A stretch of DNA of 64,000 nucleotides from Pseudonocardia sp. HH130629-09 (lineage in GTDB: Bacteria; Actinomycetota; Actinomycetes; Mycobacteriales; Pseudonocardiaceae), in NCBI RefSeq assembly GCF_001294645.1, contig NZ_CP011868.1, positions 1,178,001 through 1,242,000 on the forward strand, written 5' to 3'. Under the pieces are notes generated by a model, which was given only the letters and a program-made list of their open reading frames with translations, did no database searches and was not told where the DNA came from. Every line of letters starts with the position of its first letter. The first letter of the stretch is position 1. Below, piece by piece: positions 52,447 to 61,708 of this stretch. The position numbers and the translations under genes were made by a program.

Positions 52447-54156
52447 TCACACCCGATTGCGGTCGAAGTCGGCCCTGCGGCCCGTGCCGTACTTGCGCAG
52501 CGCGCCCTCCGGCCCGGAGGCGTTCGGCCGCACGAAGATCCAGTTCTGCCAGGCGGTGAGCCGGCCGAAGATGCGGCTCTCCATCGTCTCCGGCCCGACG
52601 AACCGGTGGTTGGCCTCCATCCCGGTCAGCGCGTCCGGCGACAGCGAGGCCCGCTCCTCGAGCATGATGCGGACCTCGTCGTCCCAGTCGATGTCGTCCG
52701 GGGCGTCGGTGACCAGGCCCAGCTCCAGCGCCTCGCCAGCGGTGAGGCGGCGCCCCACCTCCTTGCGCAGCACGGCGACGTGGTCGTCGTCGCCGTGGAA
52801 GCGGCTCGCCAGCCGGGACGGCCCGTTGGGCATCGGGAACGTGCCGAAGTTCGACGCCGTGAGCATGATCTGGGCCTCGTCGCCCTGCTCGTCGCCGTCC
52901 TCGTCGAGCGTGCCGTCGAGCATGTACTGGCGGTCGCAGGCCAGGGCCAGCTCCAGCAGCGCGCCGGCGAAGCAGGAGCCCGGCTCGATCAGCGCGACCA
53001 GGCTGCGGCTGGTCACGTCCAGGCGCTTGAGGGTGCGCTTGAAATAGTGCCGGATCTCGTTGACCAGCCAGTCGTCGCCGGAGTGCTGCTCGATGACGCG
53101 CTCGAACGCCAGCGCGTCCTCGACGTCGCCCCGGGTGCGGATCACCCAGGTGCCCAGCTCCGGTTCGTTGCTGCGCAGCCGCAGGACCAGGTCGTCGAGC
53201 TGGCGGGTCATGGCCAGCGGCCAGAAGTCCGCGCCGAGGGCGTGGACGCGCTCGATGCTCTCCGGGACACCGCCCGCGGGACCGTCGACGGTGATCTCCA
53301 CGAGGTCGCGGTCGCGGTCGAACTCCGCCCGCACGTGCGGGTAGGTGATGCCGTCGGCGGTCTCGGTGCGCTCCAGCGGGGGCAGCTCGATCCTCTCGCC
53401 CGCGGGCAGCCGGGTCGACGCCGCCGCGGCCTCGACCGCCCGCTCGGACACCGTGGAGTCCCAGCGACGCTTCGGGATCACCTCGTCGACGAGCTTCCAC
53501 TCGACGGCCTGCTTCCCGCCGAAGCCCTCGGGCTTCGTCGCGAACACGTCGGCGCGGTCCTTGCGGACGCGGCGCTTGTCGGTGACGCGGGTGAGGCCGC
53601 CGGTGCCGGGCAGCACGCCCAGCAGCGGGACCTCGGGGAGGGAGACGGTGGAGGAGTTGTCGTCGATCAGCAGGATCCGCTCGCAGGCCAGCGCCATCTC
53701 GTAGCCCCCGCCGGCGGCGGTGCCGTTGACGGCGGCGATCCAGGTCTGGCCGGAGTGCGCGGTCGCGTCCTCGATGCCGTTGCGGGTCTCGTTGGTGAAC
53801 TTGCAGAAGTTCACCTTCCACGGGTGCGAGGACCCGGCGAGCATCCGGATGTTCGCGCCCGCGCAGAAGTTGCGGTCCTTCGCACTGGTCAGCACGACGG
53901 CCCTGACCTGCGGATGGGTGAAGCGCAGGCGCTGGGTGATGTCGTAGAGCTCGATGTCGACGCCGAGGTCGTAGGAGTTCATCTTGAGCTCGTAGCCGGG
54001 GACAAGGCCGCCCGCCTCGTCGACGTCGAGCCGCACGTACGCGACCCTGGGGTCGTCCGGGTCGATCGCGAGCTGCCAGTGCCGGTAGCCCGACGGGTCA
54101 CGGTCGAAGTCCACCCGGGGGACGTCCGTGCCGGCGGCCGGGTCGTCACTGCTCAT
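52447..54156 (-). CDS. boxC: 2,3-epoxybenzoyl-CoA dihydrolase BoxC
   Basis: The protein has 569 residues: two crotonase-like modules. The first has NGTAAGGGYEMALACERILL and PLLGVLPGTGGLTR. The second has EPGSCFAGALLELALACDRQ. BoxC opens the epoxide ring with two waters to 3,4-didehydroadipyl-CoA semialdehyde plus formate. First gene of boxCB. Upstream (54175-54220) is a repeat-rich promoter region. ATG 54156 is chosen; upstream in-frame codons lack homology. Confidence 0.95.
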   Translation of the reverse strand: MSSDDPAAGTDVPRVDFDRDPSGYRHWQLAIDPDDPRVAYVRLDVDEAGGLVPGYELKMNSYDLGVDIELYDITQRLRFTHPQVRAVVLTSAKDRNFCAGANIRMLAGSSHPWKVNFCKFTNETRNGIEDATAHSGQTWIAAVNGTAAGGGYEMALACERILLIDDNSSTVSLPEVPLLGVLPGTGGLTRVTDKRRVRKDRADVFATKPEGFGGKQAVEWKLVDEVIPKRRWDSTVSERAVEAAAASTRLPAGERIELPPLERTETADGITYPHVRAEFDRDRDLVEITVDGPAGGVPESIERVHALGADFWPLAMTRQLDDLVLRLRSNEPELGTWVIRTRGDVEDALAFERVIEQHSGDDWLVNEIRHYFKRTLKRLDVTSRSLVALIEPGSCFAGALLELALACDRQYMLDGTLDEDGDEQGDEAQIMLTASNFGTFPMPNGPSRLASRFHGDDDHVAVLRKEVGRRLTAGEALELGLVTDAPDDIDWDDEVRIMLEERASLSPDALTGMEANHRFVGPETMESRIFGRLTAWQNWIFVRPNASGPEGALRKYGTGRRADFDRNRV

Positions 54157-54174
54157 GGAGTCCACTCCTCCTCG

Positions 54175-54220
54175 CGTCGCTGCGACGCTGTAAAGACTAC
54201 AACTAAGCGACGCTGCGACG
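54175..54220. promoter_or_regulatory. repeat-rich promoter/operator region of boxCB
   Basis: The palindrome CGTCGCTGCGACG (54175-54187) and the direct repeat GCGACGCTG (54182-54190 and 54207-54215, 25 bases apart) flank TGTAAAGACTACA (TGTA-N5-TACA). They lie 19-64 bases upstream of boxC and are a likely binding site for a regulator of benzoate use. None is adjacent. Confidence 0.45.
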
Positions 54221-54343
54221 GAAGAGTGTGGAGTGTTCGGGGTCACGGACGGTGTCGGTGCCGGTCCGTCCCCACGACCAGCCCGCGGTCGCCCGTTCTG
54301 CGAATCACACGGGGCGGCGTCCGGCGCCGTGCATGATCCACTC

Positions 54344-54874
54344 GTGAACCGACCCCAGCTCGCGGGCCTCGTGCTCGCCACCTGGCCCTGCCCCTGCTCG
54401 TCGGCTGCGCCGGCGCGGGCGGCGGATCCGCCATCGGCCCGACGGCCGACGCCCCCGCGGACGCGAACCTCTCGGTGCCGCCCTGCTCCCTCGTCCCCGA
54501 CGGCGAGCTGTCCGGCCTCGGCCTCACCGGACGGGGGAAGGCCACCGGACGGCCCGCCCCCAGCTGCCGCTGGGACACCGCCGGCACCGGCGGGGGAACG
54601 ACCGGGTTCTCGTACTCGATCCCGACCACGCTGATCGTCGCCGCGCAGCCCGGCGCCTACGACGCCGGTCTCGCCCAGCTGTGGGCCCAGGTCAGCACCC
54701 TCACCGAGGAGGCCCTCCGGGCGCCGCGCCGCGGTGTCGGAGACCGAGGGCACCTGCATGGCCGTCGTCGACGCCGGGTCGGGGGCACTGTCGGTGGTCG
54801 CGTCGGCCCCGACGGATCCCTGCGGCGCGGCCCGGCGGATCCTGGAGACCGCGTTGCGGACCGCCGGGACCTGA
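54344..54874 (+). pseudogene. DUF3558-like lipoprotein, frameshifted twice
   Basis: The N-terminus (VNRPQLAGLVLAT, from GTG 54344) is followed in another frame by ALPLLVGCAGAGGGSAIG, a lipobox. The body has SVPPCSLVPDGELSGLGL and PSCRWD. Near 54718-54722 the frame shifts again before AVSETEGTCMAVVDAGSG to the stop at 54872-54874. One missing C near 54381 and one extra G near 54720 restore a complete DUF3558 protein of about 176 residues. The two opposite indels suggest sequencing error or decay. The family is secreted, actinobacterial and of unknown function. Confidence 0.75.
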
Positions 54875-54913
54875 GTCATCGCCGGGGTCCGAGTCACCGC
54901 CGGGATCCGGGTC

Positions 54914-55357
54914 TCAGCCCCGGTTGCGCACCGCCGCGGACGGGACCTGCTTGCGCAGCTCACCCGTGTCGTTGCGGACGAAGCCCCGCGCGGTGAGCCA
55001 GCCGGTCACCGGCTCGGGATCGGGGTGGCCGTGCGGCACGACGTTGTAGAGGTAGTTCAGCCGCCGCCGGCCCGCCTCGGCCTCCAGACGCTCCAGCACG
55101 AACGAGCCGACGCCGCTGTGCCGGGCCGCGGGGGCGACCAGGACCAGGATCTCGGCGTCGCCCCAGCTGCCGTCGAGCCTGCCGTAGGCGACGGTCGTGC
55201 CGTCGGCGTCCTCGACGCGCCACCACTCGTCGCCGAGCGGATCGCCGTCGCCGGGCCGGCCGAGGCCGAACGACGCGGGGTCGAGCCCGTCGAGCACCCG
55301 GCGCTTGCGGTCGTCCCAGGTCGCGGGGGTCTCCGGGATCCAGTCCCACGTGTCCAC
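54914..55357 (-). CDS. GNAT-family N-acetyltransferase-like protein
   Basis: The protein has 147 residues. A GNAT-like acetyl-CoA motif is seen as VLVAPAARHSGVGSFVLERLEAEAG (about residues 75-99, with the R-x2-G-x-G pattern). The start DTWDWIPETPATWDDRKR is acidic and Trp-rich. Substrate unknown. It lies between the DUF3558 remnant and the benzoate-CoA ligase gene, on the same strand as the latter. Confidence 0.75.
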   Translation of the reverse strand: MDTWDWIPETPATWDDRKRRVLDGLDPASFGLGRPGDGDPLGDEWWRVEDADGTTVAYGRLDGSWGDAEILVLVAPAARHSGVGSFVLERLEAEAGRRRLNYLYNVVPHGHPDPEPVTGWLTARGFVRNDTGELRKQVPSAAVRNRG

Positions 55358-55452
55358 GCGGCCTCCTCGCCGTCGGTGTGTCCGGCGAGTGAACCCCGGC
55401 GGGGCACTCCGGGTCGAGCGAACGTCCTACATCGAGACACCCCGGAGGGTCC

Positions 55453-57117
55453 TCAGACCACGGTCTCCGGGGTGCCGGGGTGGCCGGTGGCCCCCGGCAG
55501 GGCGGCGGCGTGCGCGCGCAGCCGGTAGCGCTGGATCTTCCCGGTGGGGGTCTTGGGCAGCTCGTCGACGGTGACCACGGCGCGCGGCCGCTTGAACGCG
55601 GCCAGCCCCTCGCGGCAGAACGCGACCAGCTCGCTCTCCGACGGCGCCGCCGCCGGGTCGCGGGGCACCACGAACGCGACCGGCTTGTCCAGCCCGTCGT
55701 CGTCCGGGATCCCGACGACGACCGCCTCCACGAGCCCCGGGTGCTCCAGCAGGCGGTTCTCGACCTCGCCGGGGGAGACCCAGATGCCCCCGACCTTCAG
55801 GACGTCGTCGGCCCGGCCCAGGCAGGTCCACGACCCGTCCTCGCCGCGGACGTACTGGTCGCCGGTACGCATCCAGCGGCCCTGGAACACTGCGCGGTTG
55901 ACCTCGGTGCGACACCAGTAGCCGGTGCACACCGAGTCGCCCGCGGCGTAGAGCATGCCCGGCTCGCCGGGACCGTCGATGACGCTGCCGTCCGGTCGTC
56001 GCAGCTCCACCTCGTAGCCGGGGACCGGGAAGCCGGAGCTGCCCGGGACGACCTCGCCCGGCCGGTTGGAGATGAATATGTGCAGTGCCTCGGTGGAGCC
56101 GATGCCGTCGAGGACCTCGAAGCCGTAGCGGTCGAGCACACCGTGGAACATCCGCGCGGGCAGCGCCTCGCCCGCCGAGGCGCCGCGGCGCACGGTGGCG
56201 AACCGTTCGCGCGGCAGCTCGGCGGCGATCATCGGGCCCCAGAAGCTGGGGACGGCGAAGAACAGCGTCGCGCCGTGCTGCTCGACGAGGCGGGAGTAGT
56301 GCTCCGGGTCCGGCCGGGACGGTTCGAGGACCGTGCAGGCGCCGACCGACAGCGGGAAGAACATCGAGTTGCCGATGCCGTAGGCGAAGAACAGCTTCGC
56401 GACCGAGAGGCAGACGTCGTCGCTGCGGATGCCGAGGACCTGCCGGCCGTAGGTGTCGGCGACGAACCGGATGTCGTCGTGCCGGTGCATGGCGCCCTTG
56501 GGCTTGCCGGTCGTGCCCGAGGTGTAGAGCCACAGCGCCTGGGACTCCGGCCAGGTCGGGTGCGGCTCGGGCAGCGGGTCGGCGCCGTCGAGCAGCGCGT
56601 CCCAGGTGAGCGAGGTGACCCCGGTGACCAGCGGGTCCGCCCCGGTGAGCACCACGCGCTCCAGGTCGGGCGCCTGCGCGACGGCCTCGGTGAGGTGCGC
56701 GGCGAACGCCTCGCCGCCGATCACCGTGGTCGCCCGCGAGTCCCGGACGAGCACGGCCAGCTCGCGCCCGGTCAGCATCGTCGAGCAGGGCACGGCGACC
56801 GCGCCGGCCCACAGGGTCGCGAGGATCGCGGTGAACAGCTCGACGTCGTCGGGCATCACGAGCAGCACCCGCTGCTCGGGCCGTACGCCGGCCCGGCGCA
56901 GGGCCCCGGCGACGAGCCTGACCCGGTCGGTCAGGGCGGCGTAGGTGAGCGAGCCGTCGGGGTACCGGACGGCGGTGCGGGCGCCGTCCCCGGCCTCGAC
57001 CCGGGCCGCGGTCAGGTGCGACGCGGCGTTGAACACCGGCGCCTCCTGCGCGCTGCGGGGGACGGGCACAGCGGTGCGGCGGGAATCGACGTTGTCGACG
57101 CTGACGACATCGGCCAT
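55453..57117 (-). CDS. benzoate-CoA ligase family protein
   Basis: The protein has 554 residues of the adenylate-forming family. Motifs: LYTSGTTGKPKGAMHRH (AMP-binding), DGIGSTEALHIFISN, GRWMRTGDQYV and C-terminal Lys in PKTPTGKIQRY. Segments FFAYGIGNSMFFPLSVGA and FFAVPSFWGPMIA are typical of benzoate-CoA ligases. It activates benzoate for BoxBC. It is on the same strand as boxCB but upstream of the DUF3558 and GNAT genes, so is probably a separate transcript from the promoter at 57153-57180. Confidence 0.88.
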   Translation of the reverse strand: MADVVSVDNVDSRRTAVPVPRSAQEAPVFNAASHLTAARVEAGDGARTAVRYPDGSLTYAALTDRVRLVAGALRRAGVRPEQRVLLVMPDDVELFTAILATLWAGAVAVPCSTMLTGRELAVLVRDSRATTVIGGEAFAAHLTEAVAQAPDLERVVLTGADPLVTGVTSLTWDALLDGADPLPEPHPTWPESQALWLYTSGTTGKPKGAMHRHDDIRFVADTYGRQVLGIRSDDVCLSVAKLFFAYGIGNSMFFPLSVGACTVLEPSRPDPEHYSRLVEQHGATLFFAVPSFWGPMIAAELPRERFATVRRGASAGEALPARMFHGVLDRYGFEVLDGIGSTEALHIFISNRPGEVVPGSSGFPVPGYEVELRRPDGSVIDGPGEPGMLYAAGDSVCTGYWCRTEVNRAVFQGRWMRTGDQYVRGEDGSWTCLGRADDVLKVGGIWVSPGEVENRLLEHPGLVEAVVVGIPDDDGLDKPVAFVVPRDPAAAPSESELVAFCREGLAAFKRPRAVVTVDELPKTPTGKIQRYRLRAHAAALPGATGHPGTPETVV

Positions 57118-57152
57118 GGTGGGTGGCTCCTGTGCCGGTTCGGGGAGCTGTG

Positions 57153-57180
57153 ATGCTACACACATCCGACGGCGCGTCAA
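57153..57180 (-). promoter_or_regulatory. probable sigma-70-type promoter of the benzoate-CoA ligase
   Basis: On the minus strand TTGACG (57175-57180) and TAGCAT (57153-57158) are spaced by 16 bases. They lie about 36 bases upstream of the ATG. Confidence 0.5.
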
Positions 57181-57229
57181 CGGTCTGTAGATCGACGACG
57201 GCCCGGTGCGGGGCGGGCGGGGCCGGCTC

Positions 57230-57592
57230 CTAGGCGCCGATGAAGGTGGCGATGGCGGCCGGGGCGATCGCGTATTCGATGAGGATCGCGGTGCCGGTCG
57301 CGAACCCGCCCCACGGGCCGAGCGCGCGCCGGGCGAAGGTGTAGCCGCCACCCGCCGCCGGCAGCGCCGAGGACAGCTCGGCCATCCCCAGCACCATCGC
57401 GAAGTACATGGCGGCGATGACGACGCCGGCGATCAGCAGCCCGCCGAACCCGCCCTCGGCGAGACCGAAGTTCCATCCCGAGTAGTCGCCGGAGATGACG
57501 TAGCTGACGCCGAGACCGGCGAGCAGGACCCAGCCCGCCGCCCCGGTGCGCAGCCGTCGTCGCTCCAGGTAGTCCGACGGATCGTTCGCCAT
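57230..57592 (-). pseudogene. truncated APC-superfamily (ethanolamine-type) permease
   Basis: From ATG 57592 the frame encodes 120 residues: GWVLLAGLGVSYVISGDYSGWNFGL, MAELSSALPAAGGGYTFARRALGPWGG and AILIEYAIAPAAIATFIG, seen in parts. These match the first three helices of ethanolamine/amino-acid permeases, which are normally about 450-490 residues. The frame stops at 57230-57232, and no continuation is found before the benzoate-CoA ligase promoter. The rest has been deleted, so the gene is a remnant. Confidence 0.8.
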
Positions 57593-57778
57593 GGCGTCCT
57601 CCCGGGGCGCGTCGTCACCGACGGGGCGCGTCGGGTGTGGACAAGCTAGGGAGTCCGGCCCGGTCGCGGACAGGGCCGCGCGGGGTAAACGGTGTGAGGA
57701 ATGTGTGTCGCCACGGGGGCGGTAGGACACACGATCGTCACAGTCGACGGGTACGGGACGGCCGACCGCGCCGCGGGG

Positions 57779-58357
57779 TCAGCGCTCGGCCGGCGGCGTG
57801 CGCAGCGCCGCGTCCACCATGTCCAGCAGGTCGGCCTCCAGGCGCTCCCGCACCGCCGGTTCCAGGTCCGCCGCCCACAGCGGTCGTCCGCCGATCCCGT
57901 CGGCGGCGGCGAGGACCAGCGTGCGCGTCGCCTCCGGCACCCCGTCCCCGGCGAGCGCGGCCTGCCAGCGCTCGTCGTCCACCCGGGCGAGGTCGAGGAC
58001 CTCGGGCACCGCGAGCAGCTGGGCGATCAGGGTGAACCGTTCCAGGGCCTCGCCCTCGTCGACCGGTGCCAGGCTGGTCCGCACGTAGGCGCGCACCAGC
58101 CGTCCGGGGGTGCCCTCGGGTTCGTCGAGGTGGGCGTGCACGGCGTCCCAGAACGCGTCGAGCTCCATTTGCGCCAGGGCGACGAGCAGCGCGGTCTTGC
58201 TGGGGAAGTGGTAGACGAGTCCGCCCTTGGAGATCCCGGCCTCCCGCGCGACGAGGTCGAGCGTCGCCCCGATGCCGTGCGTGCGGATGGCGGACGCGGC
58301 GGCGTCGAGCACCAGCCTGCGAGTGTCCTCCGGGGACCGTCCGGTCGTGCGACCCAT
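57779..58357 (-). CDS. TetR-family transcriptional regulator
   Basis: The protein has 192 residues. The HTH lies at about residues 28-60 (ATLDLVAREAGISKGGLVYHFPSKTALLVAL). It is divergent from an MFS exporter with an inverted repeat in the 78-base gap, so it probably represses that exporter. The ligand is unknown, likely a lipophilic compound. Confidence 0.9.
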   Translation of the reverse strand: MGRTTGRSPEDTRRLVLDAAASAIRTHGIGATLDLVAREAGISKGGLVYHFPSKTALLVALAQMELDAFWDAVHAHLDEPEGTPGRLVRAYVRTSLAPVDEGEALERFTLIAQLLAVPEVLDLARVDDERWQAALAGDGVPEATRTLVLAAADGIGGRPLWAADLEPAVRERLEADLLDMVDAALRTPPAER

Positions 58358-58402
58358 GCGTCCATCCTCCCGTCCGGTGCCGGCGAGACGGACACCACGT
58401 CG

Positions 58403-58430
58403 AAACTAAACCGGCCAGTCGGTACAGTTT
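58403..58430. promoter_or_regulatory. TetR operator upstream of the MFS exporter
   Basis: AAACTAAACCG (58403-58413) and CGGTACAGTTT (58420-58430) form an inverted repeat with 9 of 11 matches. It lies 6-33 bases before the exporter ATG. Confidence 0.6.
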
Positions 58431-58435
58431 TGCTC

Positions 58436-59995
58436 ATGTACGCCGACACCACCACCCAGGGGCTCACGCCCCGCCGCCGCTGGGCGGCGCTCGCGGTGCT
58501 GTCGATCGCCGTCCTGGTCCTCGCGGTCGACAACACCGTCCTCTACCTCGCCGTGCCCTCGCTGACCGCGGACCTGTCGCCGACGGCGACCGAGATCCTG
58601 TGGATCGGCGATGTCTACTCCCTGGCCCTGGCCGGGCTGCTCGTCGTCATGGGGTCGCTGGCCGACCGGGTCGGCCGCAAGCGGCTGCTGCTGGTCGGCG
58701 CCGCCGCGTTCGGGGCGGCGTCGCTGTTCGCGGCGCTGTCCACCAGCCCCGCGATGCTCATCGTGGCCCGGCTGCTGCTCGGCGTCGCCGGCGCGACGCT
58801 GATGCCCTCGACGCTGTCGCTGATCCGAACCGTGTTCACCGACCCGGCCGAGCGGGCCCGGGCCGTCGCGGCCTGGGCGGCCGCGGCCAGCGGCGGCGCC
58901 GCGGTCGGTCCGCTGGTCGGCGGCGCGCTGCTGGAGCACTTCTCCTGGGGCTCGGTGTTCCTGATCAACGTCCCGATCATGGTCGTACTCATCGTGGCCG
59001 GGGCGTGGCTGCTGCCCGAGTCGCGCGACCCCGCACCGGGGCCGTTCGACCTGGTGTCGGCGCTGCTGTCGATGGCCGCGATCGTGCCGGTCGTGTGGGC
59101 GGTCAAGCACACCGTCACGGCCGGGATCGACGTCGCCGGCGTCGCCGCGCTGGCGGCCGGGCTCGCGCTGGGCGCGCTGTTCGTCCGTCGCCAGCGGCGT
59201 CTGACCGTCCCGCTTATCGACGTGTCGCTGTTCGCCCGCCCGGCCTTCGCCGGCTCGGTGTTCGCCGGGTTCATGGCCGTGTTCGCCCTCATCGGGACGC
59301 TGTTCTTCTTCTCCCAGTACCTGCAGCTCGTGCGCGGGTTCTCACCGCTGCAGGCCGGTCTCGGGGAGCTGCCGACCACGCTGTCGGCGGTCGCCGTCGT
59401 CGCCGTCGTGGGGCGGTTCTCCCGCGCGCTGGGGCTCGGCCGGGCGATCGCGGTGAGCCTCGGGCTGGTCACCGGGGGGCTGGTGGCAGTCGCGGTCGCC
59501 GAGGGCTTCACCAGCTACCTGTGGCTGGCGCTGGCCCTGGTCCCGCTGGGGCTCGGCGTCGGCCTGACCCAGACGCTGACCACCGACGCGGTCGTGTCGT
59601 CGGTGCCGCCGCGCAAGGCGGGAGCGGCGTCGGCCATCTCCGAGACGGCGCTGGAGCTGGGGGTCGCGATGGGCGTCGCCGTCCTCGGGTCGGTGGTGTC
59701 GCTGATCTACCGCGACCGCCTCACGCTGCCCACCGGGCTGGACCCGGCCGCACGGGCCGCGGTGACCGACTCGCTCGCCGCGGGCACGAACGCGCTCGAC
59801 CCGGCCTCGCCGGTGCTCGACGGTGCCCGTGCCTCGTTCACCGTCGCCATGCAGACCACCTCGCTGATCGCCGCGGCGGTCACCCTGGCCGCGGCGATCG
59901 TCGCCTGGCGGACCATCCCGGCGACGGCCGGGACGGTCACGGAGGACGCGCCGTCGCGTCCGGTCACCCACCGGGGCGGAGCGCGCCGGGGGTGA
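58436..59995 (+). CDS. MFS transporter, DHA2 (EmrB/QacA) drug-efflux family
   Basis: The protein has 519 residues and 14 predicted helices. Motifs: VDNTVLYLAVPSLTADL, the loop 2-3 motif GSLADRVGRKRLLL, and motif C GAAVGPLVGGALLE. QacA/SmvA-like DHA2 pumps export lipophilic cations and drugs by proton antiport. The TetR gene and operator upstream indicate ligand-induced expression. ATG 58436 was chosen by its position after the operator. Confidence 0.92.
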   Translation: MYADTTTQGLTPRRRWAALAVLSIAVLVLAVDNTVLYLAVPSLTADLSPTATEILWIGDVYSLALAGLLVVMGSLADRVGRKRLLLVGAAAFGAASLFAALSTSPAMLIVARLLLGVAGATLMPSTLSLIRTVFTDPAERARAVAAWAAAASGGAAVGPLVGGALLEHFSWGSVFLINVPIMVVLIVAGAWLLPESRDPAPGPFDLVSALLSMAAIVPVVWAVKHTVTAGIDVAGVAALAAGLALGALFVRRQRRLTVPLIDVSLFARPAFAGSVFAGFMAVFALIGTLFFFSQYLQLVRGFSPLQAGLGELPTTLSAVAVVAVVGRFSRALGLGRAIAVSLGLVTGGLVAVAVAEGFTSYLWLALALVPLGLGVGLTQTLTTDAVVSSVPPRKAGAASAISETALELGVAMGVAVLGSVVSLIYRDRLTLPTGLDPAARAAVTDSLAAGTNALDPASPVLDGARASFTVAMQTTSLIAAAVTLAAAIVAWRTIPATAGTVTEDAPSRPVTHRGGARRG

Positions 59996-60008
59996 CGGGC
60001 GGAGCCGG

Positions 60009-61688
60009 TCAGTTCCCGCCCGCGCCGCCCCCGCCGGGGCCACCTCCGCCCGGGCCGCCCGGGGTCGCCTGGACGGTGGCCTGCGGCAGCAGGACCTGCT
60101 GGCCGTCGTCCAGGCCGGAGCGGACCTCGGTGAACTGGTCACCGACCAGGCCGGGGACGAACTGCCGGGTCACCGGGGCGCCGTCGTCGCCGGGCACGTC
60201 GACGACCGAGCGCCCGCCCTCCTGCCGGACGGCGGTGTTGGGCACACGCAGCACCCCGTTGCGGGCCTCGGTGCGCACGTCGGCCTGTGCGGTCTGGCCG
60301 TCGCGCAGCTGGGGGGCGGTGCGGTTCAGCACGACGGTCGCGTAGTAGCTCACGACGCCGGAGAGCTGTGTCGCGGTCGGCGCGACGGCCACCACGGTCG
60401 CGGGCAGGCTCACCCCGGGCAGTGCGTCGACCGTGACGTCGACCGTCTGGTTCGGCGCGACCCGGGCCGCGTCGCTCTCCTCGAACGGGACGACCAGCTG
60501 GTAGGTCTGCAGGTCGTTGAGGGTGATGAACGGAGCCCCGCCGGCCGCGGACGCGCCGCCCCCGGTGGCCCCCGCGGCACCCGATGCCGCCGACGCCGAC
60601 CCGACGGCCTGCGGGATCCGGGCGTCGGAGCCGGGGGCGAGCGCGGTCGTGGAGCTCGCGGCGGGCACGACGTCGCCGACCGCGCCGTTGATCGCGGACA
60701 CGGTGCCGGCTACCGGGGCGCGCAGCAGCGTGTCGTCCAGGCCGCGCTGGGCGTCGGCGAGGGTGTTGCGGGCGTCGGCGACCACGGCGTCCTGCACCGC
60801 GACGTCGGCCGGTGCGTCGTTGTTCGCCCCGGTGAGCTGGGAGCGGGCGTCGGCGACCGCGCTCTCGGCGTTCGCGATCGAGACCCGGCCGGAGGCGGCC
60901 CCGGTGTCGCGGGTGCCCTCGGCCTGCGCCAGCGCCGTCTGGGTGGCGATGACCTGGCCCTTCGCCGCCGTCACGGCCTGCTCGTCGGCGGCGACGGCGG
61001 TGCAGGCCGGGTCGGTCGTGGCCGCGCCGAGTCCGGACCCGCCCGACGTGCCGGACCCGCCGGACAGGCCGCCGAGCAGGCCGCCGCCGGAGGACGCGGC
61101 GTCGGGCTCCGGGCTGGCCGGGTCCGGGGTGGCCGTCGCGGTGCTGCCACCGGAGCGCTTGCAGGCCCGCCGGTCGGTATCCAGCTTCTCCTGGGCCGCG
61201 GCGAGCTGCTTGCGGTCGAAGGCCAGCTGGACCTTCGCCCGCTCGACGGCGGTGTCGTTCGCGGCGTTCTGCGCACCGACCTGGTCGCGGGTCGCGGCGA
61301 GCACCGACTCGGCCGAGCCCAGCGACGTCTGTGCGGCCTCGACGGTGTTCGCGCCGGTCAGCTTGCCCAGCGACGCCTGCTGCTGGTCCAGGGCGGCCTG
61401 CGCGGCGACGACCTGCGACCGGGCCTCGGCGTCGTCCAGCCGGGCCAGCGGCTGCCCCGCCGCGACGGTCTCGCCGACCTCGACCAGCAGCTCGGTGATC
61501 CGGCCGCCCTCGGTGAACCCGAGGTTCTGCTGGGTGATGGACACCAGCGAGCCCGACGCCGACACCCCGGTGGAGACCACACCCCGGTCGACGACGGCCG
61601 TCGGCGGCGGTTGCTCCCCGCCGCTGCAGGCCGTGAGGCCGACGAGTCCGGCGAGCAGCAGGCTGCCCGCGAGCCGCAGTCGGGTCAT
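60009..61688 (-). CDS. HlyD-type (MacA-like) efflux adaptor, secreted lipoprotein
   Basis: The protein has 559 residues. A lipobox (AGLVGLTAC, Cys about residue 20) anchors it to the membrane. The biotinyl-lipoyl/hairpin arrangement is seen as VGETVAAGQPLARLDDAEARSQV, a long Ala-rich coiled region (residues 90-330) with a Gly/Ser-rich insert, and VAGTVSAINGAVGD. A C-terminal Gly/Pro tail (PGGPGGGGPGGGGAGGN) follows. It links an inner-membrane ABC pump to the outside. It is last in the ABC operon. Confidence 0.85.
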   Translation of the reverse strand: MTRLRLAGSLLLAGLVGLTACSGGEQPPPTAVVDRGVVSTGVSASGSLVSITQQNLGFTEGGRITELLVEVGETVAAGQPLARLDDAEARSQVVAAQAALDQQQASLGKLTGANTVEAAQTSLGSAESVLAATRDQVGAQNAANDTAVERAKVQLAFDRKQLAAAQEKLDTDRRACKRSGGSTATATPDPASPEPDAASSGGGLLGGLSGGSGTSGGSGLGAATTDPACTAVAADEQAVTAAKGQVIATQTALAQAEGTRDTGAASGRVSIANAESAVADARSQLTGANNDAPADVAVQDAVVADARNTLADAQRGLDDTLLRAPVAGTVSAINGAVGDVVPAASSTTALAPGSDARIPQAVGSASAASGAAGATGGGASAAGGAPFITLNDLQTYQLVVPFEESDAARVAPNQTVDVTVDALPGVSLPATVVAVAPTATQLSGVVSYYATVVLNRTAPQLRDGQTAQADVRTEARNGVLRVPNTAVRQEGGRSVVDVPGDDGAPVTRQFVPGLVGDQFTEVRSGLDDGQQVLLPQATVQATPGGPGGGGPGGGGAGGN

Positions 61689-61708
61689 GAAGTGCTCCTC
61701 AGCTGCTG

